DNA of 64,000 bases from Anaspis maculata (GCA_949128115.1 OX421967.1:10530070-10594069); one strand, 5' to 3'. Counted from the first letter of the stretch, positions 51,401 through 63,935 are shown. A program made the numbers and translations. Notes: a model not told the origin generated them from the sequence alone.

Positions 51401-54400
51401 GGTCCGCTTACTCTTTAGGGGTTTCTGATGCGACTAAGAAAGTTGTAGACGGGAATCGGTTTTATTTTATTTTTTTCGTCAGGTAGAAACCCATTCAAAA
51501 AAAAGTGCAAGGACAATGCTATCAAATTTTCAAAATTTCCTAAAATTTAAAAAAAAATTGATTTTGATTTTTGAGAATTTGAAAACTAGATGGCAACAGC
51601 AATACAACTTTTTTCAAGAAAGTCGCATGCAAAATTTGAACTTTCTATTTTAAAAAAAGGTACCAAAAATGATTTCTCGTAGACATGAAAAAGTGAATTG
51701 GTAGAAATCATTTTTGGTATTTTTTTTTAAATAGAATGTTCAAATTTGGCATGCGACTTTCTTGAAGGAAGATGTATTGCCGTTGCTATCTAGTTTTTGA
51801 ATTTTCAAAAATCAAAATCAAAAATTTTCAAACATTTTTGGGAATTGTGAAAATTTGATAGCATTGCCCGTATATTTTCTCTTTGGAAGAGTTTCTACTT
51901 GACGAAAAAAATTAAATAAAACCGATTCCTATCAACAAGTTTTTTAGTCGCATCAGAAACCCCTTTAATTAAGGGTCCGCTTCTACTCTTAAGGGTGTTT
52001 CAAACTCATATCTTATATTTTTGCACTGGATTGAGAGATTATTTTGCAGAATCATTTTCCTTGACCACAGCAATATTTTTTTGTACTTCAATATTTGAAT
52101 GCTAGTACTTTTTCCAATTTCTTATTTGTTTATAAGTTTTTACTATCTGTTACAACTTGGCTTCGGTGTCAAATTTTAACAAATGCACGTTTAACGCATT
52201 TTGTTGTCTTCAACTCACAAGGTTTTCAAGCAAAACTGTACGATGAATACTCGGATGAATACCTCAAAACACTCTTGAATCAAGGCTCGTTTCCACACAT
52301 TAAGGCTGTTCCGAACCTAATAACTCTCTTCAACAATGCCCACAAAACTTCCAGGAACTTTACCAAAGTCTTATTTTCACCAGTTTTTTCATCAGTTTCA
52401 ACTTGATTTGCAGCGAATTTCGAGATATTCAAAAACGCCTTGAAATTAAGGCTCTTCTCTCGGCTTAAGGGCATTCAGTACTACGTAACTTCCACATTTT
52501 TGCACCAATCGACGTGCAATTTTCAGAAATCATTCTCGGTGATTTTCAATGATACTTGACGTTTTTTTTTTCGAAAAGTTCCGGTCTCGACTGTGACCTT
52601 GGAATCCAGCCGGACGCCGCTACAAATACAAACATCGGATTTATGATAATTCCGCGCAAAGTGGAACAGAAAGAACGTATTGCACGGTGTGCGTTATCCG
52701 TGACACACTTTGTCCAGAGGCGATTTTTCGAACATTACAGTGCTACCAACTGCACCGCGATTTTTGTGTGCAACAAGTATCGTTTAATTATTACCAACGC
52801 AGGTGACAGATTATTGATTATTACCCAGCAAGAATAAAACGTTGCGCCGTCTTGCGGCATTATAAACACCTTGAGCAATGTTGTTTGTTTTGTGCAATGA
52901 TGGGAGTTTTAAAATTTTGCGATTATTTTTCCATTCTTAAAATAAGTAGCAATTTCTTGTACAGGTATGGCAATGTTGATTCTTCCTTGTGTAATAATGA
53001 TGGTTGGTACGTAGTGAGCGATCGGTTCAGTTCAAGGCGTTACGAATATTTCTACACTGCATAGTCAATCGTACATTCTAGTGAAGCGCACCGAGATTGG
53101 TCAATAAACTAATTATTATTACAAAATTTGGGTTTTTTGGTTTCTTTTCTTAGTAAACACTTGGGATTAGGGTCTGCGAGAATTGAAGAAGGCTAGAACT
53201 TACTTGTAGACGTAAGGACCGACTTCGACGACTTTCAATTTTTCGTCTTCGCCGCTGAGAAACGCCTCTCTATTCGTCACGTTCCACAAGTAGACTTTGA
53301 GGTAAAGATCCACTGGGGGGCTTTTCCACATTTCGAAAACTTCACCTCCGGCACCAAACACGCATTTCTGGAATGTATAAAATCATTGTATCATCTGGAA
53401 TGTATAAAATCATTGTATTAATCCAACTGAAGTGGATTTTGAAATTGGATAATTTGAAGCATACATGCTAAAAGTGAACCCTGTGGGATTGCCAAACTTA
53501 CCCATCTGAAGAGAAAATCATATGGATTGACTACGACCATGAACACACCGCCTAGAATGCCAACCATACCCAGGAAGGCTATCAGCAAGGGCGCTAGAAA
53601 AGAAAAACAGATTTTAGAACTTTGGAAAAACGAAAATGATCACTTGAAACTCATTGAAGAGAGAAAAGATAAAACAATTAGAAATAGAAATAAAAAAAGT
53701 CATTGTTATGTTAATAATAATGATAAAGTAAAAATAAAGAGAGTGCTAGTAGATTGGGTACAATATTGAATCAAGTACACTGTGCTGAACATGACGTAAT
53801 CGAGCAACGGTGATGTGATTTTTTACACCATCATCTAAAGCGGTCATTAACTTCGTTTTTATTTCTAATTTGATTATGCATTTTACGAATTGTTTTAACT
53901 TGTCTTTGATATAAAATGAATAATGGTTCAAAATAAATATGACATGAATTATACGATTGGGGTTAAGCTAGATAATCCAAAGACTAAAAAAATACAACAA
54001 CTATGTTTGCTTTTTTAACTTCAAACCTAGATGTTATCAAAAAAATATGTATACACTTAGTAATACATAATAATATAACATCAAACAGGTACAAAGTACT
54101 TCGACAAACAATAATTCTAAAGAATCGATATGCTCATTTAGTACTACTAGCAGGCGTTTTATAACATGTCCGTAATTATTACACTATAGAAGTAATGCAC
54201 TTTACTTGTTTTCAAAGTCGTTTTTTAGAACGTGCAATTTTCAAATTAAATTAGATACAATTTCTCGAAATTCCATTGGACGTAAGTGCTGCAATGACGT
54301 TGTGAAAACTTGGGCTGAGTTGTTCTTAGCTTCCTTTTATTTAAATGCCAAATATCAGGATCCGACAACATTTGATACGACACCCTTGAATTAGGAGTGT

Positions 54401-57400
54401 TTTTCACCCTTGAGGGTGTTAACTGCGTCGTGAACTTTTGAACTTAACATCGACTAACACGAATCTGTTCAAAGCCGTTATACTTCTTGTTAATTCACTA
54501 CTGTTCAAATAGAATGAAGCTTGACAGCGGTCCAGCCGAGGGTCCAGCCTTAAATTAAGTGCCTTCTTCACTTCTTAAGGCTGTTGGCTGTTGGCTTAAG
54601 GCTGCACTCCTACTGACTGCTTTTACAGTTTTAGATCGAGTGACGTGAAATTCGCAAATAATATACAAATTATTTGAACAAATTGCCATCAAAACGATTG
54701 AATAATTTTGAGTAAAGTAAGCATGCCGGAATTCCGGAAATTTTGTCATCAAATTAATTAACTCAGTACCTCCAGATTATCATTATACAAACTCATTGGT
54801 TCAACGCCCTGTTCCGAATGAGATCAACACAAAAATGACATAATTGAAAATATTATACAATAATTATTGTATAACGCAAAAAAATACTCCTATAATTTTT
54901 CGTTTTCAAGCGCACCAATGGATAACCCGGAATGGATGTGGAAAGGTCGTGGATCTTGTATCGGCTGACTTGCAGAGAGACGCTTATTGAATTTTTATTA
55001 CACTTATTGGTATATTGATCATTTATAATGCCAACACCTTTTGAATCTTGCACCTTATTCTGGCCCAGCCCAATTAATCTAGATTCCATCGAGTGTATTA
55101 ATACTTTTCTTGAATTTCTTCATAATATTTCCAATAGTTATTCATAGTCCTAGTTTCTAGTGATTTGACAGGTTTGAGGTTGACACCGTTGACAGCTTTC
55201 ATGAAAGCGACGTATTTGTGTTTCCAACAATATTTCAGAACACCGAGAAAACTTGTTGAGGTTGGAAGTGTAAAACTTACTTTGAACAAATCAAAAATCA
55301 AATTTAATTGAGCAGTACCTAATTAATTGGAAAAATTATGAGAAAAATCAATTACTCAACTTGAAAACCCCAGAACGTGGATCGCAAGCACGAAATTCTT
55401 GAAATTTAAAAGACCCGTTCAAATCGCGTGTTCACTGCTCGCTAGGTCTAGGAAGCGTATTCATGAAGGTCAAGTTCATTGTGTGTGTAGGTATAATAGC
55501 TGAGATAGCTTTGAGGCGGAACTTCCGCATTTTGCTACGGATTTTGACCGGAAATCCAGTGCATTATTGCAATAAAATTCAAACATTCTCAAAAATTATT
55601 CCGATTTTTCTCAACTTTTTTTTGACCTTGTCAACACAAAATGCTTGTGGGCAAACATTCGCCTGAGTACTCGAGAGCATCGAAAATGGAAAGAAAATTT
55701 GAAAGAAGCGGTCCGTAAAGTGGATCTTGCAGGAATCGCTTGCGTTTAAGGTATGCCATCCCAAAGAATTTATTCAGAAGATTTACATTAATTCTCATGA
55801 ATCTGAATTTTTGTAAACGTAGCAATTATTTTTTCCTGTTGTTCTTCACAATTTGATCTAAAGCAATTTTATTCCAGCAAGAATAATTCTATATTACTTA
55901 CTTAGTTTGAAAAACTGTGCTTTTGGGTTTACTTCAAATCTGGTCTGTTTTTTAAATCAATCCCAAGATCTTTCAGCAACAAAAATTCAAAAAAAAAAAC
56001 AAAATATAAAGGAAGAGTGCTGAAAAGTGAACTCTGCGGGAGTTCTTTCTGTTGAAACATGAGAACAGGTACCTACATAAATCTACCGGTTTTCTTTGCT
56101 TTGAAAACAAAAATATAATCATAAATATTTCAAGTGGCTACTCATAATAATAATATGTTGAATTATTTGTTTTGATTGAAAAGGTCCTTTTTCCTCAAGA
56201 ATCTCAATGAGGTCCAAGTTCTATTCGCAACAGTTCCTTTACTATTTACTTTACAATTTTTGAAGCTCTGTGCGCTACAATAATTTTTAGAAATTCCGCA
56301 TCGAAACGTCAGCTAGAAAAAAGTTGTTTTTCAATTGAAATCCAAAAAAATCCCATTACAACAACGTTTAAAATTGCATTTAGGACTTCCGTTCGAAACA
56401 TTTTTCTAAATAACTACAAAAAACGGTCTGTTGAAACAAAAAACACAATCTCCGGATCAATTAACCGTCATCGGTTTTTCGGACAGTTTGATAAACATAA
56501 TCGCGCGAAAAACCGGAACCGGTTTTATTGGAATTGTTCAAGAGCTGGGCGACAAAACTACAAAACAAATACTCGCATCAATTATTTTAATTTGTCCACC
56601 TTTACTCTGTGCGATTATCAAAAGTGAATAAACTTAAGATGAATGACGTCGAAGATGCAAATTTTTAGCGGAACAAAAAATATTTGGGAGCAAAATTTGT
56701 AAAAACCATGTAGCAAATTGTCATTTTTACCTACGTTATGTTTATGGCAATGTAAAACTGAATTAACATTGCAAATTTTCCAAACTAGTTCTACTTTTTT
56801 TTAGGCAATATAGGTAATCGAATGAATAAGGAAAGTTCCGATCGAAATTACACATATTGGGAAATCCTTTTCAGTAAGCGAGTTTCAGCAAACTTTGGAA
56901 TTATCTCGAAGGCGGGTGAATGCGACCTTAATTTGGCAAAGTTCGGTTTATACGAGAGTCCATGATATGGCGAATTCTTGTCTCGCGGTGGATTTATTAT
57001 GCAATTATTTGCAATAATTCGAGTTTGCTGCAGCTGACCGAGTGGAAATTTCACTTATATTTTATCGCCTATTCTCGACGAAAGAGCTCACACAGGGTTC
57101 ACATTTGAGACCACTTCTTTTTCTTTTTCTTTTTTTTTTCAAGTTCTCCTGGTCAACTGCTCAGCGTCAAAATATCTCTATAGACTTCTTCAATAGTTTT
57201 TAGAAATGTCATTTGAGAACAGTCCGTAAAAGCAACATCGAAAATTGAAAAATATTCAAGTTTGAAAACTGAAGTTGAAGAAATGCGAGCATCTGGAAAT
57301 CAGGTATCTATGGATTTATTATGCAATCGAAAAGCAATTTCACTTGTTTCTTTTTTTTGTTCTATTTCTCTGCGCATTGAATTCAATAGACAGGAAATAC

Positions 57401-60400
57401 GGCGCAAAAATAGTAACACTTTTTGTTTTTTTTTGCGTCTGTAACGGAAGTGGTGTTCAGTAATAAAGGCATCTGTTAAGGAGTTTGGGTAAGGGGAGTC
57501 ATCATTCGGCAACGTTTCTTTAGTAACACCGAAGTTGAGACAAAAATATTGGTTATTATATTCCGTAGATAAAGAAAAGAGGAGCTTGACACAGAAATCC
57601 AGACATTCTTCTGGCTATTTGATTGGAGGTTTGAGTGTGGGAGAAGTTGTAGTAATAAGGCAATTTTTGAAGAATGAAAAATTGAAAATTCCAAAAATTT
57701 ACGACGGAAAAAAGGTGTGGTACGGCCCAAAACTGCGTGACCATTTTTTTGTATGGTTCTGAGTGTAGGTGAAGTCCTGGTAATAAGGCAGTTTTCTAAA
57801 TAAACGCATCAAAGTGTAGGCAAATGATCTTTTTGAATTTGGCAAAAAAAATACAGGACATGTGGCACAAAAACATCAACATTTAGGAGTTTTTTGACGG
57901 TTTTTTTTTACTGATGTATTATTATGTATTTTTCTTGCAAAGGGAAAAATTATGTTGAAATCTGTAATCTGTGAGTGAATAATGTCACAAATATACAGGG
58001 TGTCCCAGAAATGGCGCATAAACTCTCCAGTACGTTGCTGGGAACTCATCATAGAGTCAGGGAAAAATAATAAAAAAATTCTTTGGCTTTTATTTATTAA
58101 GTTATCGCCAAAAAACCAAACGGTCGATTTGGCAAACGTGCACGACTGCACGTGTTCACCTACATACGTACCGCTAGGTAAGAATACAATTATTGTTCCA
58201 ATATAAACATGGTCATCATAGAAACGGTCATTGTTAAGGCCAATTTGGACATTTCCTTGTAGGTACTGATACTGGTGCCTACTGACACAGCTACTGGCTT
58301 TGATAGCTACCAGATAGCTACCGCCGATCGCACCTCTTCGTAATTCCAACAACTTTCGTGCATTCAGAAAATACATTTGTAAAACTGCGTTTCTCCCATT
58401 TTTATTTATGAGTTGCTAAGGCTGTCTCAGAAAGAAATTCACTTGAAAAAACGCTACACCCTTTCCACTTATTTAACTTGTTCTGAACCTTCTGAACTAA
58501 CAATCCAAAGAAGAATCCTTGCAAATCATGTGTGAATATCAACATCCGTCAGGCTTCTTTGACGATAAGCGTTGGGACTACTCGTATTCGAGGAAAAAGT
58601 AAGTGCATGCAGCAGTCCCGGTGAAACTTTGTGAGCCTTTCGATTTGGTTGATTCTGAAGCAGTTGAAAAACGTCCTTTTCAGCATCAGGCATCAGGTAT
58701 CAGGTACCCTCACATGACGAGGGCGGCCGCGATCTGCTTGTAATAATACTGATGCTACCTGTCCGGTCTTTCTGGCTCTGTCTTCTGTTCTCATTATCAC
58801 ATACGATCGGGATGCTTTCTCTAAGAGTACCTATTGCTGGGGGTGAATAATGCGTTCTGCCTGCAAGTAATTACCGCGACGTTTGCCCAAAATCAGTAAC
58901 ATATCAGTGTATTCGCTAGCCACATAACATTATTCGCGGAAAAGTGAAAACGAGGCAGGAATGATGCAAAATGACACTGACTGATCTGATTGTCAAAAAT
59001 TGACTTCATTCGATTTTTTATTTATTCAATGTCAGATTGTAGGTATACCTATACTCATTTGTTTTTCACCGATGATGCCGGATCCATTTTCTGGGTAATT
59101 TGATTGACTATTTCACTAGAGTGTATTACACCGACAATAAAATCTAGTATTCAGATGACAAAACACGTACCTATACCTACCTGGGCAAAACCAACATGAT
59201 GGTTTTGCAGCGGCAATTTTTTGACGTTTCACTCGTTCCATTACATTCAAACTGCTTTAGTAGATGTAGCGCATTTTCCTATCGAATACGCTATTTTTAT
59301 ACTTTGTATTCGCCTGTCCGTCCCAATCCGTCCAGCCGTCCGCCTTGTTATAAAATTCCTTTTGTAAATGACCGGAACTTAGCTAAAGATGAGCACAGGA
59401 AAACAAAGCAAGCTCAAATTGAGTTACCTATAATATTTGTCAGACTGACACTTTTGCATCAATTTGAATCGGCAGTCGTCACAAACAGTATTTAAGCAAA
59501 CTAGTAAGCTTCATTGCATCTTGTTGTATCAATCGAAGTCCCAGCGGGCCCCCTTGTGTTTTCATGCATCGTTTATATCCCTAATGAGTTGCCCCTTGTG
59601 TCTTCTTCTGTGGCTCGAAGCCCTTGCGGGCCCTTTTGATGTGGATGTCTATGTGCCGTTCAAAGACCTAGCTCACTTTCTTATGACGTACTGTAAGCCC
59701 CATTGAGTCTTCTTCTGGCTTTCGAAACTTTGGTGTGTTGTCTTGTATTTTCTTGGTTTTTCAGTCAGGGTTTTAGTAGAAACTCTTTTCTTTATCTCCC
59801 GAGACTCTGTGCTCTTCTATACTTTCTTTGGATGCTCAAGATCCTAGCGGGCTCTCTTATACCTCCATACGCCGTTAGTCATGACTTCCGAAACTCTCTC
59901 GGCCTTTTTATGGCTTCACGTTATTTTAGAACTAGATAAGTATCTTGGTTTTGGATGAAAAAGCTGTTCAAAGAAAGCCTCCTTTTCTCTCGTAAAATAG
60001 TCATGTCGAATACCACTCGAGATAAAATTTTGAAGGCAAAATTTTTCTCTTGTAATATTCAAATTTGTTGCTTTTTGGCAATTTCGCTCATGACATTTAA
60101 TCAAAACCACTCGCCTGACGGCTCGTGGTTTTGTTACAAATGTCATTCGCGAAATTGCCAAGCAACAAATTTTCATAACAATCGAAAAATTTTGCCGACA
60201 AAATTTTATCTCTTGTGATATTAAATACGAAAATTTGTAAAATTTAAAATTGGCTGTAGCCGTTAATCAAAAGTTGTTGAGGATTATTTCACCAGAAAAT
60301 GATAAAAGGGCTTTGTCCCCATGAGATAAATATTGCGGTTTTAAATTAATCACAGAAATAAAGAAGTTGAGTTTTCAAATTCAAGCTCTTATATCTCGAA

Positions 60401-61184
60401 GAGTGGTCAAGGAGGAATTTTTTTACTATTTTTCTAGAGTTCTCTGGAAGGTCCGCTACAACGTACTGGAGAGTTTATGCGCCATTTCTGGGACACCCTG
60501 TATATATAAAAAATGGAACAATATGCGACATCTCCATTATTTATTAGTATGTACTGATCATTTTTCGTTTAATTATCTGTAACGGTTTGAACTTTCTTTC
60601 GACTGCAACAATGTCTGAAATTTAAACTCAATCAAATTTCATGCCCCGAGAAAAAGTCAAAAAGTTTCAAAAAAAAAGGAAAAGAAGAGGCGCTGAAACT
60701 GCGCCCTGCGGAAACCCTTTGACTTGACCAGAGCGATTAAGGTCAAACTATCAATAGCGCACATTAACATCATCATGAATTTATTTCCGATTCGGTATTC
60801 CGTTCACGAGATTCAGACGATACAACAACTGGGAAGTCTTGTGTACCCTCCACGACAATTCGTCGATTCATTTCCATAAATTTGAATACAATTCCAATAT
60901 AATTACAAAGAAGAGAAGAATTGCAACGAGATTTGAACTGCGTGAGAAAAAAATATTCGAGATCTGGTCGGCTGCATTTTTTTTTTCAATTCCAAAAACT
61001 CACTTTTGTATTTGCCCCTGGCCAACTGGAGTGCCATTTCGGTCGGGGTCCTTTTGGGACACTCGAAGTTCCTCCGGGACAGCCTCTGCCCGTCGCCGCC
61101 ATGGTTCTTGTTGGTCTTGACCGCGGTGTAATTCCATCTCAGATAATTATGGCACACTTGCACGATGTCATTGAAGTCTTTCAT
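42492..61184 (-). CDS. CD36-family (class B) scavenger receptor
   Basis: A two-pass membrane receptor that binds or moves lipids, lipoproteins, carotenoids or pheromones in this family. Exons on the minus strand: 61184-61004, 53593-53502, 53367-53204, 49515-49371, 45039-44839, 44204-43569, 42848-42492. All junctions are in phase; 591 aa. TM1 is residues 61-83, followed by VNPYDFLFRW. The ectodomain has PPVDLYLKVYLWNVTNREAF, EVGPYVYKE, PRHPLVWVPELSEGR and WDNPCGN, six cysteines in exon 6, and several N-glycosylation sites. TM2 is about residues 499-519, followed by a long cytosolic tail of about 72 residues. Met50 (61037, context GAAATGG) would give a 542-aa protein with the short N-tail usual for the family, so the first Met may not be used. 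I cannot place it in a subfamily (emp, SCRB or SNMP). Introns are rich in repeats. Confidence 0.9.
43175..54421. repeat. Dispersed TTAAGGGTGTT motif, CD36 introns
   Basis: The word ACACCCTTAA or its complement TTAAGGGTGT recurs in both orientations at about 43176, 43201, 46250, 46425, 48788, 49662, 49750, 49818, 49984 and 51989. Near matches occur at 48613, 48932, 49617, 51386, 51967 and 54380-54420. A longer common form is AAGCTTAAGGGTGTTTCT. Nearly all copies lie in introns of the CD36-family gene. Confidence 0.6.
51417..51964. repeat. 550-bp palindrome in a CD36 intron
   Basis: AGGGGTTTCTGATGCGACTA at the left is mirrored by TAGTCGCATCAGAAACCCCT at the right. Inner arms share AATGCTATCAAATTTTC and GACTTTCTTGA-type words, with the centre near 51690. 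A similar 25-bp phrase (ATTAAGGGTCCGCTT, then ACTCTT) flanks it on both sides. Confidence 0.7.
57628..57800 (+). repeat. Short direct duplication in CD36 intron 1
   Basis: TTTGAGTGTGGGAGAAGTTG, then TAGTAATAAGGCAATTTT, at 57630-57668 recurs with changes at 57758-57797 (TCTGAGTGTAGGTGAAGTCC, TGGTAATAAGGCAGTTTT). Confidence 0.5.
57994..60502. mobile_element. 2.5-kb element with ACAGGGTGTCCCAGA ends
   Basis: ACAGGGTGTCCCAGAAATGG, then CGCATAAACTCTCCAGTACG, at the left is mirrored by CGTACTGGAGAGTTTATGCG and CCATTTCTGGGACACCCTGT at the right, about 40 bp of near-perfect inverted repeat. The interior holds a 200-bp palindrome (about 60010-60225) and degenerate repeats with TCTTCTGTGGCTCGAAG-like phrases (59547-59900). 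No transposase was recognised. It sits in the first intron of the CD36 gene. Confidence 0.7.
60010..60225. repeat. Inner palindrome, about 200 bp
   Basis: GAGATAAAATTTTGAAGGCA, then AATTTGTTGCTTTTTGGCAA, is mirrored by TTGCCAAGCAACAAATTTTC and GACAAAATTTTATCTC. The centre is near 60118. Confidence 0.65.
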
Positions 61185-61284
61185 TTTTATTTCGAATAAA
61201 ACTCAAAAATGTTTTTCCAAAAAAAGTCACTGAACTTCACTCAAATATTAAAAACTAAATGTATGCACGCCTTTGTTTTTGTGT

Positions 61285-61335
61285 TTTTCGAACTGAACTG
61301 TGTTATCGGTACGGATGGCAATCGATATATGAACG
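61285..61335 (-). promoter_or_regulatory. Candidate core promoter of the CD36 gene
   Basis: On the minus strand CATATATCG (about 61330-61322) is followed about 30 bp later by TTCAGTTC (about 61298-61291), a TATA plus arthropod initiator arrangement. A second TATA-like word (GATATATATA) lies at about 61363-61354. The start codon would follow about 110 nt downstream. Confidence 0.35.
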
Positions 61336-61679
61336 AAATTTCGCGGATCAGTTTGTATATATATCCGAGTTACTTAAGTAACTAACTTGGCGGGCTCTGG
61401 ACGCTATCCACCGAAATAATTGCAGTGTACTTTCACTGGCCAATAGCGGCGTCGAGGTTTTGTTAAGATTGCGACGGCAAGCATCCCCACCCCGTATACT
61501 CGCTTCTCAGGTAGATACCTATGTTTTTCTAGGGAGGTATCGTATAGTGTGCTGTGCATCTACTACTGTCCACTACTAGGTATAATGATGACGTAAATGA
61601 TACTAGGTGGTAACTAAAAGTAAGGTTTTTGGGTGTTGGCGTAAATCCCGAAGGTGCTAGTGCAAAAAAAACAAACAAA

Positions 61680-61880
61680 CGATCGTTTTGTTGTGGGAAT
61701 CAAGGATTCAAGGCGATGTGTTTCGTCTTTTCCTGGTGTTGGGGTATTTTCCATTTTTTCCGGATGTTTGTTAAACTGAGAAAATCACTGTGATGATGAT
61801 GATAATGATGATGATGATGATAATGATGACGACAGAGAGCAAAGGCCTTGGTCAGAATGGACGATTAGTAATTTTGAACT
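61680..61880 (+). repeat. Local duplication, copy 1
   Basis: CGTCTTTTCCTGGTGTTGGG, then GTATTTTCC and CGGATGTTTGTT, then GAAAATCACTG, recur in the same order and orientation at 63745-63935, followed in both by a GAGCA...GGCCTTGG...ATGGACG...TTAGTAAT series. Copy 1 contains an expanded GAT tract that copy 2 lacks. Confidence 0.65.
61791..61836. repeat. GAT microsatellite
   Basis: TGATGATGATGATAATGATG continuing to GACGACAG; an imperfect trinucleotide run. Confidence 0.85.
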
Positions 61881-63744
61881 GATGGGCTATTGGAAATCGG
61901 AACAGATAATTGGGAATTCCGCATTTAGTCAAAAAATGGTTCGGTTAAAAGTTTTCAATTTTTCCAAAGACTTTGTGGTTATAAACAGCTCTGCATAATT
62001 TTTCCTAGCAATTACGTGTGAGCTTAATCATTTGGGTGGAAAATTAGACATAAATGAAAAGGATCGGTCTGAAGCCTGAAGTCTCCGGGATAATAGGAAA
62101 ACAAAAGAACCCATCTTGAGACATATTGAGAACTAAACTGAACTGAACTGAACCCCATTCCTGTGGAATCCCAAGTTTTTCCACAAATTTTATATGATTT
62201 TACTTGAACAATTGTTTAGACATTTCTTGTTGCATGTTACGCGTGTCGTGAGAATAAATGCCGGAATCGTAACGGCCGCGTCTCATTTAGTGGAAAAACG
62301 CTACCTCATGTGTGGTAAAGGGTGTTTTTTTTTAGAGGTATAGAACTTCAATCAGCGATAGCGTTGGTGCTTGGGAAGATTTTGTCGCAATCTTTTCATA
62401 TAAATACTCATAAAGGCTTGCCATTTCCTCATACTCACGCACAATCGCACGGCAGCTCGAAATTATTATTTCAAGTTCCAATTTAGATAGGCTCAATTTC
62501 GGGTAGCTTCTTGGCAAGGATCAGGCTCTATCTAACTGATACGGCCAACGATATTGTCCCCAAGACCCTGGACAGTTCGGGACTCATTCAGGAAAGCCAG
62601 AGACTTCACAAGCCCCAAATGAAAGAAGTCTAAGGAAGTCGAAATACAAAATCTTATAGGCCGGTAATTGGAAATTGGAAAAAAAATCCACAAAAAGCAC
62701 GAAAATTCCGTATAAAAAAGTTTTATGATCATTTTTGAAAAAATGTCTGAAGTTGTGCGATTGTGCATGAGAATGATCAAATGGCAAGCCTTAATGAATA
62801 TTCAGATGAAAAAATGACGTTAGTTATGACCGTTTTTCGGGAACTTTAAATACATATTTGGAAATGGCAAGTGGTGTGATAATTCTCGTTGAACAGGACA
62901 CGGCCATTACGATTCCAATCTGTTTCTGGCGCTTTGAAACATTTTCAATTCTTGCTCTTCCGTTTTAGGTATCTGATTTGACATCCTCTATTTTTTTCCC
63001 GGCAGTTTAATATACCTACTGTTTATATTTTCCCCTCATTTTCAGAATTGATGTGTAAGAAAATGACCGTAGTTCTTTTCCGAGCCGTTTTTTCAATTAT
63101 TTCCGCAACAATTAATTTCGCATTAATAAACGATCCAACAAAGGCTTGCAATATGTAATAGAACGGAAAATAAATCAATAATGATGGGTTTCTTATGTAG
63201 TAGGTATGTTAGCCACAAAATTCTTGTACGTATTGGAAAAACCCATTCGATACCACAAAAACTGCCCTTTTTCCAAACTTATATCTGCGCGTCCAACTAG
63301 GTATAGGCGTCGTTTCAACAACAATGTATTGTACTTTTCCGCTTAAACAGTCATAAAATCAGTTCATGTGGGAGAAGCCGAAGATTTTCTCCTCAAAAAT
63401 GATCATTTGATTTCGCTCATGGCAGGGTTCCCGCAGGGTTCACTTTTGCGACCTCTCCTTTCACATTTTTCTAAATCATCACAACTTTTCCAATTTTCAA
63501 CAATTTTATTTCCACTTTTCCAATTTGAGCCTTCAGTTTAAGCCCATTTTGACACTTGACGGTGAAAAGTTTCCAGCAGAGTTCACTTCAAGAACTTTTT
63601 TTTTAATTTGAGGAAACTTTACCATTAATTTAGAGAAAAAACGGGTTATAATTATCACAATGAATGGGCTTGTGACGCGTGTCGGTGTGGTGTAGACCAA
63701 CTTTTCGGATGTAGGAAAACAATAGGCAAATTTGATGAAATGAT

Positions 63745-63935
63745 TGCTTTGTTATTGCAATCAAGGAGGTGCGATCGCGTCTTTTCCTGTTGGGGTATTT
63801 TCCACTTTTTCACGGATGTTTGTTGCACAGTGAAAATCACTGTTAAATTACTGTTTCGATCATGGTAGGTGTAAGTACGCACAGAGCATGGGCCTTGGGA
63901 TAAATGGACGCTATACAATTAGTAATATGATTATG
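63745..63935 (+). repeat. Local duplication, copy 2
   Basis: It matches 61680-61880 in order and orientation, with substitutions and small indels and without the GAT expansion. Confidence 0.65.

Larger units (their letters stand above)
43460..63600. repeat. Dispersed GCAGGGTTCACTTTT motif
   Basis: A block of about 35 bp of the form CCGCAGGGTTCACTTTTGGG, then ACCACTC and a pyrimidine tract, occurs at about 43460, 44600, 57090, 63430 and 63574 (plus). It is complementary at 53469 and 56023, with a weaker one at 60690. All lie in or just upstream of the CD36 gene. Confidence 0.55.

Noticed and set aside
43175..54421. CRISPR-like array
   Set aside because: Repeats are ten bases, irregularly spaced, in both orientations, in an animal intron.
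57876..58376. 166-residue minus-strand frame
   Set aside because: It crosses the terminus of a mobile element, shows no motif and has no codon structure.
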